Shown here: in pieces, positions 1 to 11,765 of the stretch | Layout: each line of letters begins with the position of its first letter | Position numbering within the stretch: the first letter of the stretch is position 1 | NCBI GenBank assembly: GCA_949128115.1 | Contig: OX421963.1 | Coordinates: 81,725,602-81,789,601, forward strand | Direction: 5' to 3' | Length of the DNA stretch: 64,000 nucleotides | DNA from: Anaspis maculata | Taxonomy: Eukaryota; Arthropoda; Insecta; Coleoptera; Scraptiidae | Notes under the pieces: generated by a model | The model's input: the letters and a program-made list of their open reading frames with translations, nothing else | What the model was told of the DNA's origin: nothing | Database searches by the model: none | Made by a program: the position numbers and the translations under genes

Positions 1-797
1 AGCTGGAGCTCAAATTCCACTCATTTCAGAAAATAACGTTGTTAGTTTTTCGCGATTTATTGGATTTTCACAATTTGTTTGTCTGTTTTGAGTTGTTTCG
101 CGTCGTTTTTATTAAAAATTTCGATTTCCACATAAGTTGTGATGTAATCTTCGAGGTCTGGATACCAACCGTTTTGTTTTTGGTGCATATTTCATAATTA
201 ATTCGCTATTCTTAATTCTTGTGCCTCCTGGCTTAGGGCTTGATATCAAGTTGCAGACGCAAAGTTTGAGACGGCGTAACTCGCCAAATACAGCGGTCTG
301 ATTGGTTGGTATCCGCCGTTACTATGGTAACCGCACTTAAGGCGGTCTCAGCCCCAACTTGGTATCGAGTCGTTAGTGGCTATCCTAGCAGTTTTTCTAT
401 CTGGAATTATTTTGAATTTAGTTCCTCGCCACTGATGGTCTGTTGACATATTTCCTTGAATATTTTTGCACTCTGACTTTCTACTTAGGTTCATTATTAC
501 CGAATTTCCAATTCTCAAAAATTCCATTACCAGTACCAGTACCAGGTGAGACTATGCCGTATTCTTCTGACGCATCAAAATTTTTTTCTGGCCTTACGAC
601 CTTTTTTTGCGGATTTTTTTTTTCAGTGTGTATGTGTATTGTTAACGCTCATTTGCGGTGCAAAACTACATACGTTGTGTATAATATTCCACATCAACAT
701 TAATTTTATTAAACTCGCGCTTCGCTGACGTAGCCTTTATGACTAGCTTTATGAGGTCGGTCGTGGAACTTGGGTCGCACTTTCTTTCTGATTCTTA
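1..797. other. no gene recognised
   Basis: This AT-rich stretch has only short open frames without recognisable domains. A short run of CCAGTA-like trinucleotide repetition lies near 530-545. I see no gene here. Confidence 0.4.
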
Positions 798-1396
798 AGG
801 ACAGAGTTATATTGGTGAAATACGGCGTTGCGGAATCAATCCGTCCAAGTTTACTCCTTGACAGAAATATATCATTCAGGTCTTTTTGGAAAGCTACAAG
901 GATGTAGTTTGGTTTGAGCCTATAAACATTCTCGAAAGCCAATCATAACTTTTTCAAAAGTTAATTTTTTTTTGATTTTGAAAATATAATATCTAGAGGC
1001 TCAAACCAAAGTAGGTACACCCTTGTAGTTTTACAAAAAAAAACCTGTATGATAGATTTCTGTCACAGAATAAACTCAGACGGATTGATTCCGCAATGCC
1101 TCATTTTACCAATTTAACTCCGACCTTAAGGACGGAGTTGAATTGGTAAAATAACGTTGCGAAATCAATCCCTGTGGGTTTATTCCTTGGCGGATTCTTA
1201 CCATTTTGGTCTCTTTCGAAAGCTACAAGGATGTACTTTGGTTTGGGCCTATTGGCATTTCCAAAATCCAAAAAACTAAAAACTTATTTATGGATTTTTG
1301 GAACCAAAGTACATCCTCGTAGCTTTCAAAAGAGACCAAAACGGTAAGAATCCATCAAGGAGTAAACCCACGGGGATTGATTGAACTCCGTCCTTA
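798..1396. repeat. two consecutive related hairpins
   Basis: Two imperfect palindromes lie end to end (about 798-1122 and 1129-1396). Their arms are related: each holds a block like GATTGATTCCGCAA or its complement, and a block like AAAGCTACAAGGATGTA with its complement on the far arm. The arms share a terminal AAGGACGGAGTT-like sequence. This looks like a foldback or MITE family inserted as a tandem pair, or a palindrome duplicated once. No target duplication was identified. Confidence 0.6.
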
Positions 1397-1586
1397 ATTC
1401 AGTATCCCGTAACTTTTGGGATAGTTTTACTTGAGTTTATTTCGCGATTGATTGATTTCCGTCTCTTTGTTAAAATGGTCTCGTTTCGAATTCACTTTGT
1501 TTTCGCGCCGGAATAAAATACTCCTGATGATTGTATCTAAAATTCCGATATTTTAGGTAACATGATTGTTCGTTTTGAACTCTTCC

Positions 1587-1847
1587 TCAATTTTGATCAG
1601 TAGAGGTATAGCTATCCAACTGATTTTCAAAACTACTTGGTCGATGTACTCGGAATGGATTTTCTTGACGCTGTTCAATCAATTTCCCAAATTTATCGAC
1701 AGTTCTACCTTTCCGTTTGGAAGAAATTAATTCTTGTGACAAACTCGCTGCGGATTTTTGAGTTAAAAGGTGGGTTTCCATATCTGCAATTAACACGTCA
1801 TTCGATGGATAAGTTTGTTTCAAACGAAATCCAGCGTTTTTGGACAA
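1587..1847 (-). pseudogene. possible LTR-retrotransposon gag fragment
   Basis: The minus strand has an open frame of 86 residues. It contains the segment SQELISSKRKGRTVDKFGKL, which resembles the helical gag segment of Ty3/gypsy or BEL elements, where a short ELxxLKQ...ExVxxYxxRI-like pattern is usual. No zinc knuckle follows. An open stretch rich in K, E and Q lies upstream on the same strand near 2400-2470. Family assignment is an inference from this weak pattern, and a chance open frame is possible. Confidence 0.25.
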
Positions 1848-2886
1848 TCGCGCTTTGAAAACTTACATTGTTATAAGTTTTTCACCCTCAAGAAACGTTG
1901 TCTTGAACTATTAAAATGATTATCTCTAGCAAAATAGGATTGTTCTCTTGTTCTACACAAAATTTGAATTATTCAAATTTAAATGATTTCGCACGCAATA
2001 CTTCGCTGTTCACTCTTTTCGTATCGGATCTTTCCCTAGATTTCGCCGAAATACTGATAACTCGTCGTAGATGAAACGGAATGGATCCTTTTCTGCTCAT
2101 AGAGGTTGCGGGTATGTGCGTTGATGATGATGTTGCCTTCTTCTTCGGACCTTAATGCCGGATGGAATCGTATCGTTATCGCATCACACGGAACTGAGGG
2201 CTGGTCATCTGCCGGAACTGATGATACGGGTGTGGATTTTGCAACAGGTATGCCTTGTTAAAGTCGTCATGGATTTTGGTTCCCTCGTTTTTTACTTCTC
2301 CCTGTGACGTAGCCAGTGTGCTTTTTTTTTCGTTGCATTTGGAAGTGCGGTCTTCAAAAATTTCAATAATATTTTCTCCCTATTATTCTGTGCTGTGCCT
2401 CTTGTATTGTTGCAGCTCTCGTTCAATTTTCGCTTGCGCTTTCACAAGTTCATAGGCAGGATCGCCGTGTAATGATGAAACCTTAACGTGTCAGGTTCAG
2501 GTTAGGATAGAGACTCAAGTGATCTGTTTGACTAGTATATTATTGAATGAATGTGCATTGTGCATTTATCGTTATCACATTCAGTTGCTTTCAATCCTCT
2601 TCTACTAGGTACTATTCCTTTTACAACTAGAATAAAAGTGAATCTTTACAGGACAAGTGAGCATGTTCCAAGACGAGCGGTAGCAACTCCTGGAAGCCTG
2701 CGAGTCCGCTAACAACAGTTACGTTACCACACGTATTTACGTGTAACGTTTTACTCGCACTTGCCTATGGTCCAAACCGTACCTACTCGTAATTTGCAAA
2801 ATTAATCAAATAAAATTGGGCAATGTTATGTTGACACTAACTGTGTATTTCCAAGGTAAACGAGCCCTGTGGATACTTCATCGTCC
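1848..2886. other. no gene recognised
   Basis: No coding region can be supported. Short charged open stretches on the minus strand near 2400-2470 may extend the gag-like fossil on the left. Confidence 0.3.
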
Positions 2887-3012
2887 TAGGTAGGAAAGTC
2901 TAACTTTTATGCGTCAAAATACGCCTGTAACGGATACCTCACCCAAAACTGGCAGGTGATGCATCATTTACAGGCATCTTTTGACGCAGGAGAGTAAGAC
3001 TTTCCCTGTCTA
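2887..3012. mobile_element. MITE-like hairpin, TA-flanked
   Basis: A hairpin of about 125 bp has arms of about 45 bp. The left arm contains GGAAAGTCTAACTTTTATGC and the right arm is its imperfect complement (GACGCAGGAGAGTAAGACTT). Both ends abut TA, as in Tc1/mariner-derived MITEs. There is no coding capacity. Confidence 0.6.
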
Positions 3013-5207
3013 AAACGCCGAAGTCGCAACACGATTTAATAAGACCTTTACATGAGCTTGTTCATGTCATCATCACGTTGTCTAATTTTATAGTGGATTT
3101 CATCCTAAATTTGATAGTGTGGCGCAAGTGCACTTCTTCGAACAAAGTGACAAAGTAACCATGCCTACATATGTGTCAACTAAGGTGCCAACATTGTCAA
3201 CACAGCCAGCCAACCACCACCGCCAGTGTGATATTAGCTGCGTTCCTTTTATCATCTGAACTGAGAATTCTCACTTCAATTGCTAGTTGTGTCTCTCTCC
3301 CTCTCATGCAATTCTCGCTCTTTCTCTCTTTAACTAAGGTGAGATTATCTGAGATTTCGTGTAAAAGGAATACAGCTATTATGTCGGTACTTAGCGCCAG
3401 TGACTAACCTCAAAATGTTTCTTTGGTTTTTGTTGTTTTCTTTATCGCTTGCTGGCTGGATTGGGGCGAAAATATCCAAACAGCCGAACAGTCAGTCGAT
3501 GGGAAGAATATGTCTTTTGGCGGCATGTCTTCGACTTTGACTGAATCCGTCGTAGTCATAAAGAAGTACGTAGATATAACATTTAAAAAAATTCCGCGTA
3601 TGCGCAGTTGAGGCTAAAATTAGTCTATTCCATTGACCTTACAGATTGAGCACGATTTAGATTCTGCTCGCTAAGGCTCGTCTTGAAGCATGCCTATCCG
3701 TCCTGTGAAGATTCACTCTCCTGTCTAATGATGAAAACTACTATTACCTGTTAACTTCGAGTAAAAACTAATACACATGCTAATACAATTTACAAAATGC
3801 ACTTATTTGCGATAAACTGCGTCGATGAAAAGATACGTATCAAATGTTTTATTCCAATTCTCGTTCGAAGATTCCGCGGGAAGTCAAATGTGGCCCATTT
3901 ATCGATTCCCGGTTCCCACTTGCGGAACCCAGCGCTTCCCGGACGCAGCCAAATGTCGAAATATCCTTTCCACTCTCGTCACACACGCACGTAAAATACA
4001 ACTTAAATCTAATTTCCCGGACTAGACGTTCAGCTGACTTCTCACAAAGCCAGCAGAGCGAAAACGTTCAACATTTTACCTCCTATATAACACAACCTCT
4101 AGCACTAGCAAAGGACTCTTACATGCATCCTGATTGACTGGTGCGTGGAAGTATATCCGCTCCATTAAATACTGTTGCCTTTGAGGCGTGTGCATACCCC
4201 GATTCTCGCACACAAGGTGAATAATATATTGTAAAAATGTTTCCTGGATGTAATAAATAGCTTAGGTTTAGTAGAGGTCTGTGGTAGAGGTATACTCTAC
4301 CTACTACAGAAAACGTACCTAGGTATGATATATAGGTGTATGTAGAAGAAAGCAAGGATGAATAACGAGAACAAAAAAAAGCTATTTGGCGGGCTAATTT
4401 ATTTACATCATCATCATCCCCACTGAAAGAAAATGTAGCACGGGGACTATATATATAATTTTCCGGCGCTCGCTTCTGAAAATTCCCGGCGCTTCTTCTC
4501 GCTTCCCTCTCTTATATTCCCTAAATGCACAGTAATTTTAATTTCGCTCCGCCGGGCATTTTCGCACACCAAGTAGAACTTTGCTTGGTAGATGGGTACT
4601 CTCTACTAATGACATCTTCAAGTACTTTTGGGGATGGGAAACATCCCACCGGCAGCTAGCTCGCCCATTATTGAACTTGGTCGGACGCAGATAGCTCCGT
4701 GGAGTGGTAAAGGGGGGTTGGCCGGGACGGGTGGAAAACTAGAACGTTGACGATGTTGTATAGGATAGGTAGAGAAGGAAGCATGTAATGCAGCGGGATT
4801 TTGAAAGGAGGGCGTAATTATTGTGACATGGCAGTTTCTGAGGATAACGAGGATAATTGCAACCTGTCGCTCAGACAATAATTATGGCTTGATGTGGAGA
4901 ACACAGGAGCTTTGTCTTTAGCAGCTCGCTGTGTGAGGGTGATGGACAAAGACCAACAACAAAAAATTGTCTCACTTCATTTTTCTAATTAATATTGTTC
5001 TCGAATAACCGACTGTAGCGAAAGGTATTACGTTTCTGCTTGTTTTTGGCGAGACGCCAGCGAAAAGTAATGTTTTTGCGCCCCGCGGCGAGGATAATAT
5101 ATATTTTTCGATGCCTAAAATGAACATTTTTCACCACGCACAACAACAACAAAACCGAAATAAAACTCCGTTTATCCCGCCTCGTCTGAAATCCACTTTT
5201 GTTTCAG
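3013..5207. other. non-coding, probable intron upstream of the GST exon
   Basis: No other GST exon is recognisable here, so this is probably part of a long intron on the plus strand. It ends with a pyrimidine-rich tract and TTTCAG at 5202-5207. A 43-codon frame at 3414-3542 starts with a hydrophobic MFLWFLLFSLSLAGW segment that resembles a signal peptide, but it has no other support. Confidence 0.35.
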
Positions 5208-5375
5208 ATCACTTGGTGCGATTTCGTATTCGCCGTGTCTCTCGAAAACTTCGAGCATATCTTCGGCAAATCCGCCCTGGATCAGTACCCGGCTCTCAAA
5301 GCCCTCAAAGTAAAAGTCTACAACATTCCGAGCATAAACGCCTGGGTTTCCCGAAGACCAGTCACCGAATCATAA
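5208..5375 (+). CDS. glutathione S-transferase, sigma class, terminal exon
   Basis: The last 55 codons of a cytosolic glutathione transferase, starting just after a TTTCAG splice acceptor and ending at TAA. The peptide begins ITWCDFVFAV and continues through FGKSALDQYPALKALK and PSINAWVSRRPVTES. This matches the end of the all-helical C-terminal domain of sigma-class GSTs, where (L/I)TWADxxFA, DxYPxLKALxxKV, PxIxAWxxxRPxT is the usual order. These enzymes conjugate glutathione to electrophiles and lipid peroxidation products. The N-terminal thioredoxin-like domain and the catalytic tyrosine are not in the window, so the other exons should lie to the left. The frame is open and undamaged, so I read it as a functional exon rather than a fossil. 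Confidence 0.85.
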   Translation: MTWCDFVFAVSLENFEHIFGKSALDQYPALKALKVKVYNIPSINAWVSRRPVTES

Positions 5376-6596
5376 GAAGACAACCATAAACACGCAATTA
5401 TTAAGATATAAGCTTAAGTTTTACGATTAAGAGAAAAACAACATCAATCCTTGTGTACATTATTTTATTTCTCACACACACTGTAAATATTTACGTTATT
5501 ATACATCAGGCCTGAACCTTTAAGCATGAGAGTATGTGTTCAAAAATCAAAAAAAAAAAAACTACCAGAAATATATTATAAATTGTAGTATATTATATAA
5601 ATGTAAATGTAATGATGTACAATGTAAACATGGTATACTGCTATAAAATACAATAACAAGAAAATGTACATATAATAGCGTTATCAAACAAACTTATAGG
5701 AGGACGATATATTATTTTTATTATTAGTGTATACAATCTGATAGAAGAGCACGCTACTTCCATTATATTTTTATATTGTTATATACGAGATCCAAAAAAA
5801 GAAGAAGAAACAAGATGCGACCATTGAGTTTTACGAGGGCAGCTTAACTTTTACCTCTTCTGTTAGTATTTCTCCTCATTTCTGATTACCTGTATTATTG
5901 TTATTATTGTAAGTAAACACTCAACTTTTGAGTTTTTGTATATAAATGTTCGATGGATGGCTTGTATTATACGGCTTTTAATTGTTAGTCATCGTCTAGA
6001 TTCTAGCATCAGATCATCGTTTATTCGGTGTGTTGTACCTCTCTCAAGAACCTTTCGTTGTTTAGTTGTTGTTTAATAAAAGCCCAGGCGGAATAAGTCG
6101 AGTCTTTTTGCCAATTAAATCCAGACCTCGTTGACCCCGTTCTTTTCACTCGTGGAAAAAGTCAACCGAAAGCGCGCGCTCGTTATGATGTGGAAAAAGA
6201 AAATTGGTAGGTAGGCGAGTAGGTAAAAGAAAAAAGTGATTTGTGAATACGGTTGAAAAGAGAGAAAAAACGGATTACGAGGGGGATTTGATTAGAATAC
6301 GTGTGCGGGGGTGGACCGGTGGAAAATTAGCTACCTGCCTACAACTTTTGCTGGAAGGTGCTCGGTCTCAAGATTCTTGATTGTAAAATCGATGGGGGTT
6401 CATAATCTCCGGTGAGATCGGAGAATTCCGGGAGCTATAATGGTTGCGTTTATACGCACGTTCGTTGTAATAATCCTGGTTCTTTTTAGGACTGACAGAC
6501 TACAAACTGTTTTCTTACGGATCTAGGAATATGTCGAGGAATATGTAGATAACTTATACATATTTCCATTCTCCTTCACCAAATAAGTATTTTATT
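5376..6596 (+). other. 3' UTR and downstream flank of the GST gene
   Basis: AT-rich non-coding sequence follows the GST stop codon. A canonical AATAAA occurs at 6075-6080. Weaker A/T-rich candidates occur earlier (about 5560-5660), so the true cleavage site is uncertain. Confidence 0.4.
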
Positions 6597-6765
6597 GACT
6601 TATTTTACGAGGCGACATTCAGCTATCAGCTGCTCTACCATGCAACCTCGGGGACAGCACAAAATATCCATGGATGTAGCGGGATTCGAACCCACACGGC
6701 GCAGCGCGAGTGGCTTGGCTTGCCATCACCTATACCTATACCACTCGGCCACCACCGCTACTAAG
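6597..6765 (-). mobile_element. tRNA-Ser-like SINE fragment
   Basis: On the minus strand the sequence starts with a tRNA-like head. It has an A box (TGGCCGAGTGG) and a B box (GGTTCGAATCC) about 60 bp apart, followed by a body containing ATCCATGGATATTTTGTGCT. The same head and body recur at 54.56-54.89 kb. The anticodon region is degenerate and the acceptor stem does not close, so this is a SINE and not a tRNA gene. Confidence 0.7.
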
Positions 6766-7912
6766 TACCTACCCAAGTACCTACCTGTTGTCCACGATAA
6801 ACAGAGTTGCATACATTGTCAATGCTTGGGTTAAGGTTAGGTAGTTATTGTACCAGTCATTCAGTGCTGTTCACGAACTTGGTCAATAATGGGATGTGTT
6901 AAATTTGATTTGAGTCAGTTCATCTCAGTAGTCAGCATTGACTATTTTTCTATTCATAGGTACCTACATCTTGTCTCACAGACTTATTACCTTTGCAGGT
7001 AGATCTTCTTGGAATAGCTGCACACAAAAATTGAATCTGTCTTTATTGTAATTTACATACCAAGTGTTCAATATTGACTAAAAAGTTAATACTTTTCGTA
7101 GCACTGGATGACCCGAGGGATGACCACTTAACGAACTTTTCCAATCTCATTTTGATCTGAAGAGCAGTTTTAGACGGTACCTAACGTTTTGAGACAAGAA
7201 ATGAAAGAAAAGCCAATAAAACTTGAAAGATGGGATTCGACTTCAATGCAATTCAATTTTACGAATCGAACGATGTTACAGAGGTCCGGTCACTCGACAT
7301 TACGGGGCTTGGAATTGTGATTTTTTATCCGCTATAAGAGCGAGAGCCACTGATGAAGGCATATAACAATGATTTTTGTAGTCGCATCATATGGGACGGT
7401 CGATATAGAGCAAGTGAACTCTAGCGATAATCGATAGTCGAATAGTCGAAAAATAATTCTTAAGACCTTTTAAAAAAAAAATCAAGTATTTAAAATGCGC
7501 GTAGCAGAAACAGCAGAGATAGAGGGCCATCAAAGTAGAATTTAAAAATTACAAGATGTCCATGTTCAATAGGAAAACTGACTTCTGCGAGAAATGGGAC
7601 TCTATTGTCGCTCACGACGTGACGTGCCAAATCTCAACGCTACCTACCTACTTCATCAACGAGCACAGGCCCCGGTGCAAGCACCCATCTTTTGCCAGTG
7701 GGATTTGAGAATAATGGTCTAATCAAGTCCTTCGCTAGCAGAATCTCGAACCTTCGACACATGATAAGTGTCTGGAGTAGCCCAGCAGGTCTATAGTTGC
7801 TTGGTTTGTATTTTTGGCAAGACGGGCACTGATGAATAAGCTGGGTGACCGAGTGGGTGACATCCTTGCATAGGTGGTCGAGGGTATAGTTGACGGATTG
7901 ATGGGTGTAGGC
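6766..7912. other. no gene recognised
   Basis: Non-coding, with several GTACCTACC motifs near 6770-6790 and 6960. Near 7700-7790 there is a tRNA B-box-like GGTTCGAGATTC on the minus strand without a matching A box. I do not call it. Confidence 0.4.
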
Positions 7913-8019
7913 TGTCTGATTTCTACATGATTCTAGTTTCTAGTGGGCTGCGATTCAGGCCGCGATCGGCCGATGACGACCAGAAACACAGCTCACTAGA
8001 ATCATGTAGAAATCAGACA
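7913..8019. repeat. 107-bp hairpin
   Basis: The ends are inverted copies: TGTCTGATTTCTACATGATT on the left and its complement on the right. An inner GGGCTG/CAGCTC pair sits around a GC-rich loop. It is probably a MITE or a foldback remnant. Confidence 0.6.
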
Positions 8020-8488
8020 TCAGCCTATAGTACTAGCGGTTGTTAATTGAGGTCTCCAATTTTCCGTTGTCTCTCTTTACTGTGACGTCATGCGTATAAG
8101 ATACGGTTAATCGAGGTCATTGGGCGCTTCCCAATAAGGCGTATAAGGACACAATTCGACACTATTTGACACAGCTAGCGTTCCAATAGCAGTAATAGCA
8201 CCACATGTCGACACAATCCAAACATTGGCGAGGCTGAGTTTAGAATTGAGCTGGCAAGTGCACTTTGACATTGTGTATCCGTCTTGTCGCAGTTATTGGA
8301 AAGCGTCCTATGTTTCTTGAGATATGACAATTCGTTTCTGACAATGGGAAATTTTTCGAATCTGACAAGCGCTCTGTCGTGTATTTATTTGATTTCAGCA
8401 TGGATTTCATGATTTCACTTGTTCTTACCCTCGTTCTTGCCAATAAGTGTGTTATATGTAGTGAAAAACTGAGAAGATACTTACAGAA

Positions 8489-8610
8489 ATGGTTCAAGGG
8501 TGTTGTGTCGCTCTATGCGAGTGCGAGAATAAGACGAATACACCCGGCATCACCATGCACCGGTTCAGGAAAGACCCAAACTTGATGGAAATGTGGCTGC
8601 ACCAGCACCA
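8489..8610 (+). pseudogene. THAP-type zinc finger, N-terminal fragment
   Basis: The frame opens with MVQGCCVALCE and continues to TMHRFRKDPNLMEMWL. This fits the first half of a THAP domain: a CxxxxC pair, then HRFPKDPxxxxxW. The second half (the CxxH pair and AVPTAF box) is not present in frame, and downstream the frame becomes unrelated. It may be a degenerate THAP gene or transposase (P-element transposases carry THAP domains), or a real first exon whose continuation I cannot find. A possible acceptor (TTACAG) lies just before the ATG. Confidence 0.45.
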
Positions 8611-8945
8611 CCAGGGATCACGCTGCACCAGACACGTGCATCTTACTACGAAAAAACTCTATTACTTCTTCCATTAAAAACTCCCTCATGGGCTCTAGTG
8701 ACTTTCCCCACATGATAATGGGAACAGTATAGCTAACCGATTCAAAGTTCCCGCAAAAGTCAGAAACGAAACGTCCAAACGTCATAAACGTCAAAACGTC
8801 AAAGGTGACCTCGAAAAACCATGTACTTTCTATCTCCTAAAATTGGAAAGGTCAATTGGTTAGTAGGTATATCTCAAGTTCTTTCTGACCTGCCAAGAAT
8901 GAGTAATGACACTATCGGCTAGAATCTTTGATACCATCTAGCAAG

Positions 8946-9900
8946 TCACGACAAATTGTCCATTCTCAGAATTACTGGCGATTTGTGAAGGTGTAGAACT
9001 CGGTGTAGAAAATCACTTGATAAAATGTAACTGTCGTCGGTCCAGCAGGTGTGGTCCACCAGGTTAAAATCATCAGCTTCAAACCACTGGAGAATGGCGG
9101 TAATATCCGGGTCATCTAGCTGTTCTCGCATTTCGCTTGCTGATTCCTCCGGCAACTATACTGTAAGTAGCACTAAAAATATCAGTGTTGAGGGCAGAAC
9201 TAGATTTAGGCACGGGAGGCCCGAGTGGGGTGTCAGCAAGCACATTTTGTTTCCCTGTAAGACATTGAATTTTCAGCCAATCTTGCTTACAAGACGTCCG
9301 GTAGGTGATCTTAATGTGATGAACCATTTGAGAGACTGATGATCGCTTTTGATGATCAACAGTAGCATCCTCAAAGAATATCCCCAAAATTTCTGAATAG
9401 CATACACTACTGCCAAAGCCTGACGTTCTGTGACCGTAAACTCAGTTGCGTTCTGGGGTGGATAGGCAAAACGCATTCTCAAAGTTTCGCTCCTGGGTGC
9501 CTTCCGCCTTCTGAGGCAATGCTTTCAAGGTTGGATGCATCATTCTGCTCAAAATCACACTTCCAGGCAGCTGCTCTTTTGTTGTAGTTAACTAGCAATC
9601 TGTGCAAACTTGAGCACGAATTGTCAAAACAAGCTGCAGGTTTGGGGGAATATGAGCAGCCCCCACATTCTGGTGACAGGCTAGGTCCTGGATCGCCCTG
9701 ATCTTTTCAGAATTGAATTGGATTCGATGACGCGCAAATGACATGGCCATGGACAATCATTGTTGAACACGCCGTACTTTAAGTCTTGCCAAGAACGGAT
9801 TGAAATCGGCCTCTGAAAGGCAGCTGGCGCGTTCCGTAGTCCGAAAGGCATTCTAGATAGCATACCTTGATGAATACCCTCTTTCTGCCATCACTCTTAG
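8946..9900 (-). pseudogene. Ty3/gypsy pol fossil (RT, RNase H, linker)
   Basis: On the minus strand, from high to low coordinates, three broken segments appear in normal pol order. The first is an RT segment with SRMPFGLRNAPAAFQR (9806-9863). The second is an RNase H segment with TVTERQALAVVYAIQKF and SDHQSLKWF (9273-9482). The third is the linker before integrase with DDPDITAILQWFEADDF (8946-9155). Stops and frame changes separate them, so no protein is made. A piece of a MITE end is embedded in the RT segment at 9751-9776. Confidence 0.75.
9751..9776. repeat. isolated MITE terminus
   Basis: The sequence GGACAATCATTGTTGAACAC followed by GCCGTA nearly matches the right terminus of the 381-bp MITE at 53841-54221. 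It sits within the gypsy RT fossil, directly after the LKYG codons. The opposite terminus was not found nearby. Confidence 0.6.
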
Positions 9901-10364
9901 ATACCAGTACAACTAGTATGGTACGGTGTGGTTTGCGCTCTTGTTTTTCTCAATGTCTTGCTCTAAAAGGGAGTTGATTTCTGTTCGACTGATAGTCAAG
10001 CATCCAAGAGCTTCTCCTTGCTTAACAAGAAGCTGTGTGCCCGTTTGCGGTATTCGTCTAAGGTACCTATGCCCAGAATTGCAGCAGTAAGAGCACTTTG
10101 GAAAAGTCTTCTTTTCAGTTTTCGCTCCATAGACTCAAATAGATCCTCAATAGACCTTCAGCTCTCCACTGAATTGAATATTGACTCGATCATTTCAATA
10201 TCTCTGCAAATGCCGATTCATCAGAACCTCCTTGGACAAGACCACAAGTCCAAAATAATTTTGAGCTCTCCAAAGATGCCAAAGAAGATCAATCTTCTAC
10301 CATACAAACAATACAAACAATACCTCCTATAAATCTCTAGCAACATGTTCATCGTCAGGAAATT
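9901..10364. other. degenerate retroelement-adjacent sequence
   Basis: There is no intact gene. A plus-strand frame at 10018-10332 leads into the RNase H fossil and is probably the eroded upstream part of the same retrotransposon. Confidence 0.25.
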
Positions 10365-10511
10365 TTTACAGATGCATCAAAATCCTGCAAATCTGGATGC
10401 TTGGCGTCCATTGCAAATGATCTCAAGTTCGGCCACAAATTCCCACCCATGACAAGTATTTTCACAACGGAGCTATTAGCTATCTACTTTCAAGCCCTCG
10501 CTACGGGCTAG
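10365..10511 (+). pseudogene. non-LTR retrotransposon RNase H fossil
   Basis: The 48-codon frame reads FTDASKSCKSGCLAS and then IFTTELLAIYFQALATG before a stop. This matches the first aspartate block (YTDGSK) and the glutamate block (FTAELxAI) of the RNase H domain in I/R1/jockey-type elements. Upstream RT sequence is not recognisable. Confidence 0.55.
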
Positions 10512-11765
10512 CTGAGCCAGCTAGAAGAGGGTCTCCAAAAAGCCGGTAGCATCGGGTCTAGGGCAATTGTTCGAATATCAATTTTGCGAAATCAATTGTT
10601 CGAAAGCAATTATTCGAAAACCGATTGCAACATACGCCAAAAACTGCGCCAAATCTGTATTCAAAAAAAAATCTTCAACATCATGAATCAAGTGTCCTTT
10701 CCACATCGGCATTGAGGGTGATGAGCTCGCAAACCAAGAAGCCGACTCGCCACTTGCAAATCGGCTTTCTTGGTTTTCTTGGTAAGTAGAGGTATAAATC
10801 CACTTGCTTTGGTTAATGAAGAACTAATTTTCTACTTTTTTCTTCTTCACCAAGCTGCTGCAAGTATAAATCAAAAGACAATGGTCCAGTTCAAATGGCA
10901 CCCCCTCCTAAGTGGTATATCTCTGGCCATCGTAAAATGGAAGGTGTTTCAACTGGCATCCGAAATAAACCGGACCAAAATTGAAGTGGACCACCCCGAA
11001 ACTTTGCCTCGGTAAAATTTTTGTGGTGTTCGATAAAGCAATCTTTTGACTACCAGATACCATATTCATTCACCTGATTGTTGACCTTATGTAGGATATA
11101 CAGGGTGACAATGAAAGAAGTGCAAAAGAGACCTGACTTTAGCGAGATCCTGTTTCAAGAAAATAAGTCACAGAATCTTGTAGGTCACATTTTTGGGAAG
11201 TATGGATAAGTATCTCGAAACGGTTTTGCACTTCTGATCGTGATTAATTTTCTCACAGAGTTATTGTTTATTTTGTGTCCATGCAGGAGAATTGAGCAGT
11301 AAAACAGGCACCCATGATGGTACAAACTGGTGACTATGGCAATCTTAATGCAACGGATACTTGCCATTGATGCATTTTGAACCATTCTGGGCCATTTAGC
11401 ATGTAATGCAATGTCACTGCATGATGATTTGCCATGGTCTCATAAGAGGTTTAGGTCCTCACCACTTCTGAGGGCCGGTGGGATCAGCTATTATGTACGT
11501 TCCTGTCAAATTTCAAAGATGAGCAACAGCTCTGGCAGCCCTGTCGGACATTTCATATAAAAGCCTACAAATTTTTTTTATATGATCCCTATATGTTCTG
11601 TATAGGGTTAGTGCATTTGCAATTTGTATACGTATAGAAACCTATAGGAATCTTATTTGCTAATTGTATTACACAGCCTATAGAATCAAATGGGTCTCCT
11701 ATTTGGAAATGCTGATAGATTCGACGTGAAATGGAAAAGCCAATTCATTGTTATATGGTATTACA
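10512..11765. other. no gene; scattered transposon termini
   Basis: No gene seen. A GGGTGGTCCACTTCAATTTT-type terminus occurs near 10964-10998 in one orientation and again near 19090-19120 in the other. A TATACAGGGTGACAATG terminus lies near 11097. The ends of these elements could not be paired. Confidence 0.4.

Noticed and set aside
3414..3542. Secreted 42-residue peptide
   Set aside because: It has a hydrophobic N-terminus but no splice, promoter or family support. It is mentioned only in the intron note.
6690..6765. tRNA gene on the minus strand
   Set aside because: A and B boxes are present but the acceptor and anticodon arms do not fold, and the same head occurs fused to the same body at 54.6 kb. 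It is a SINE.
7700..7790. Third SINE with a B-box-like GGTTCGAGATTC
   Set aside because: There is no convincing A box at the right distance and no shared body.
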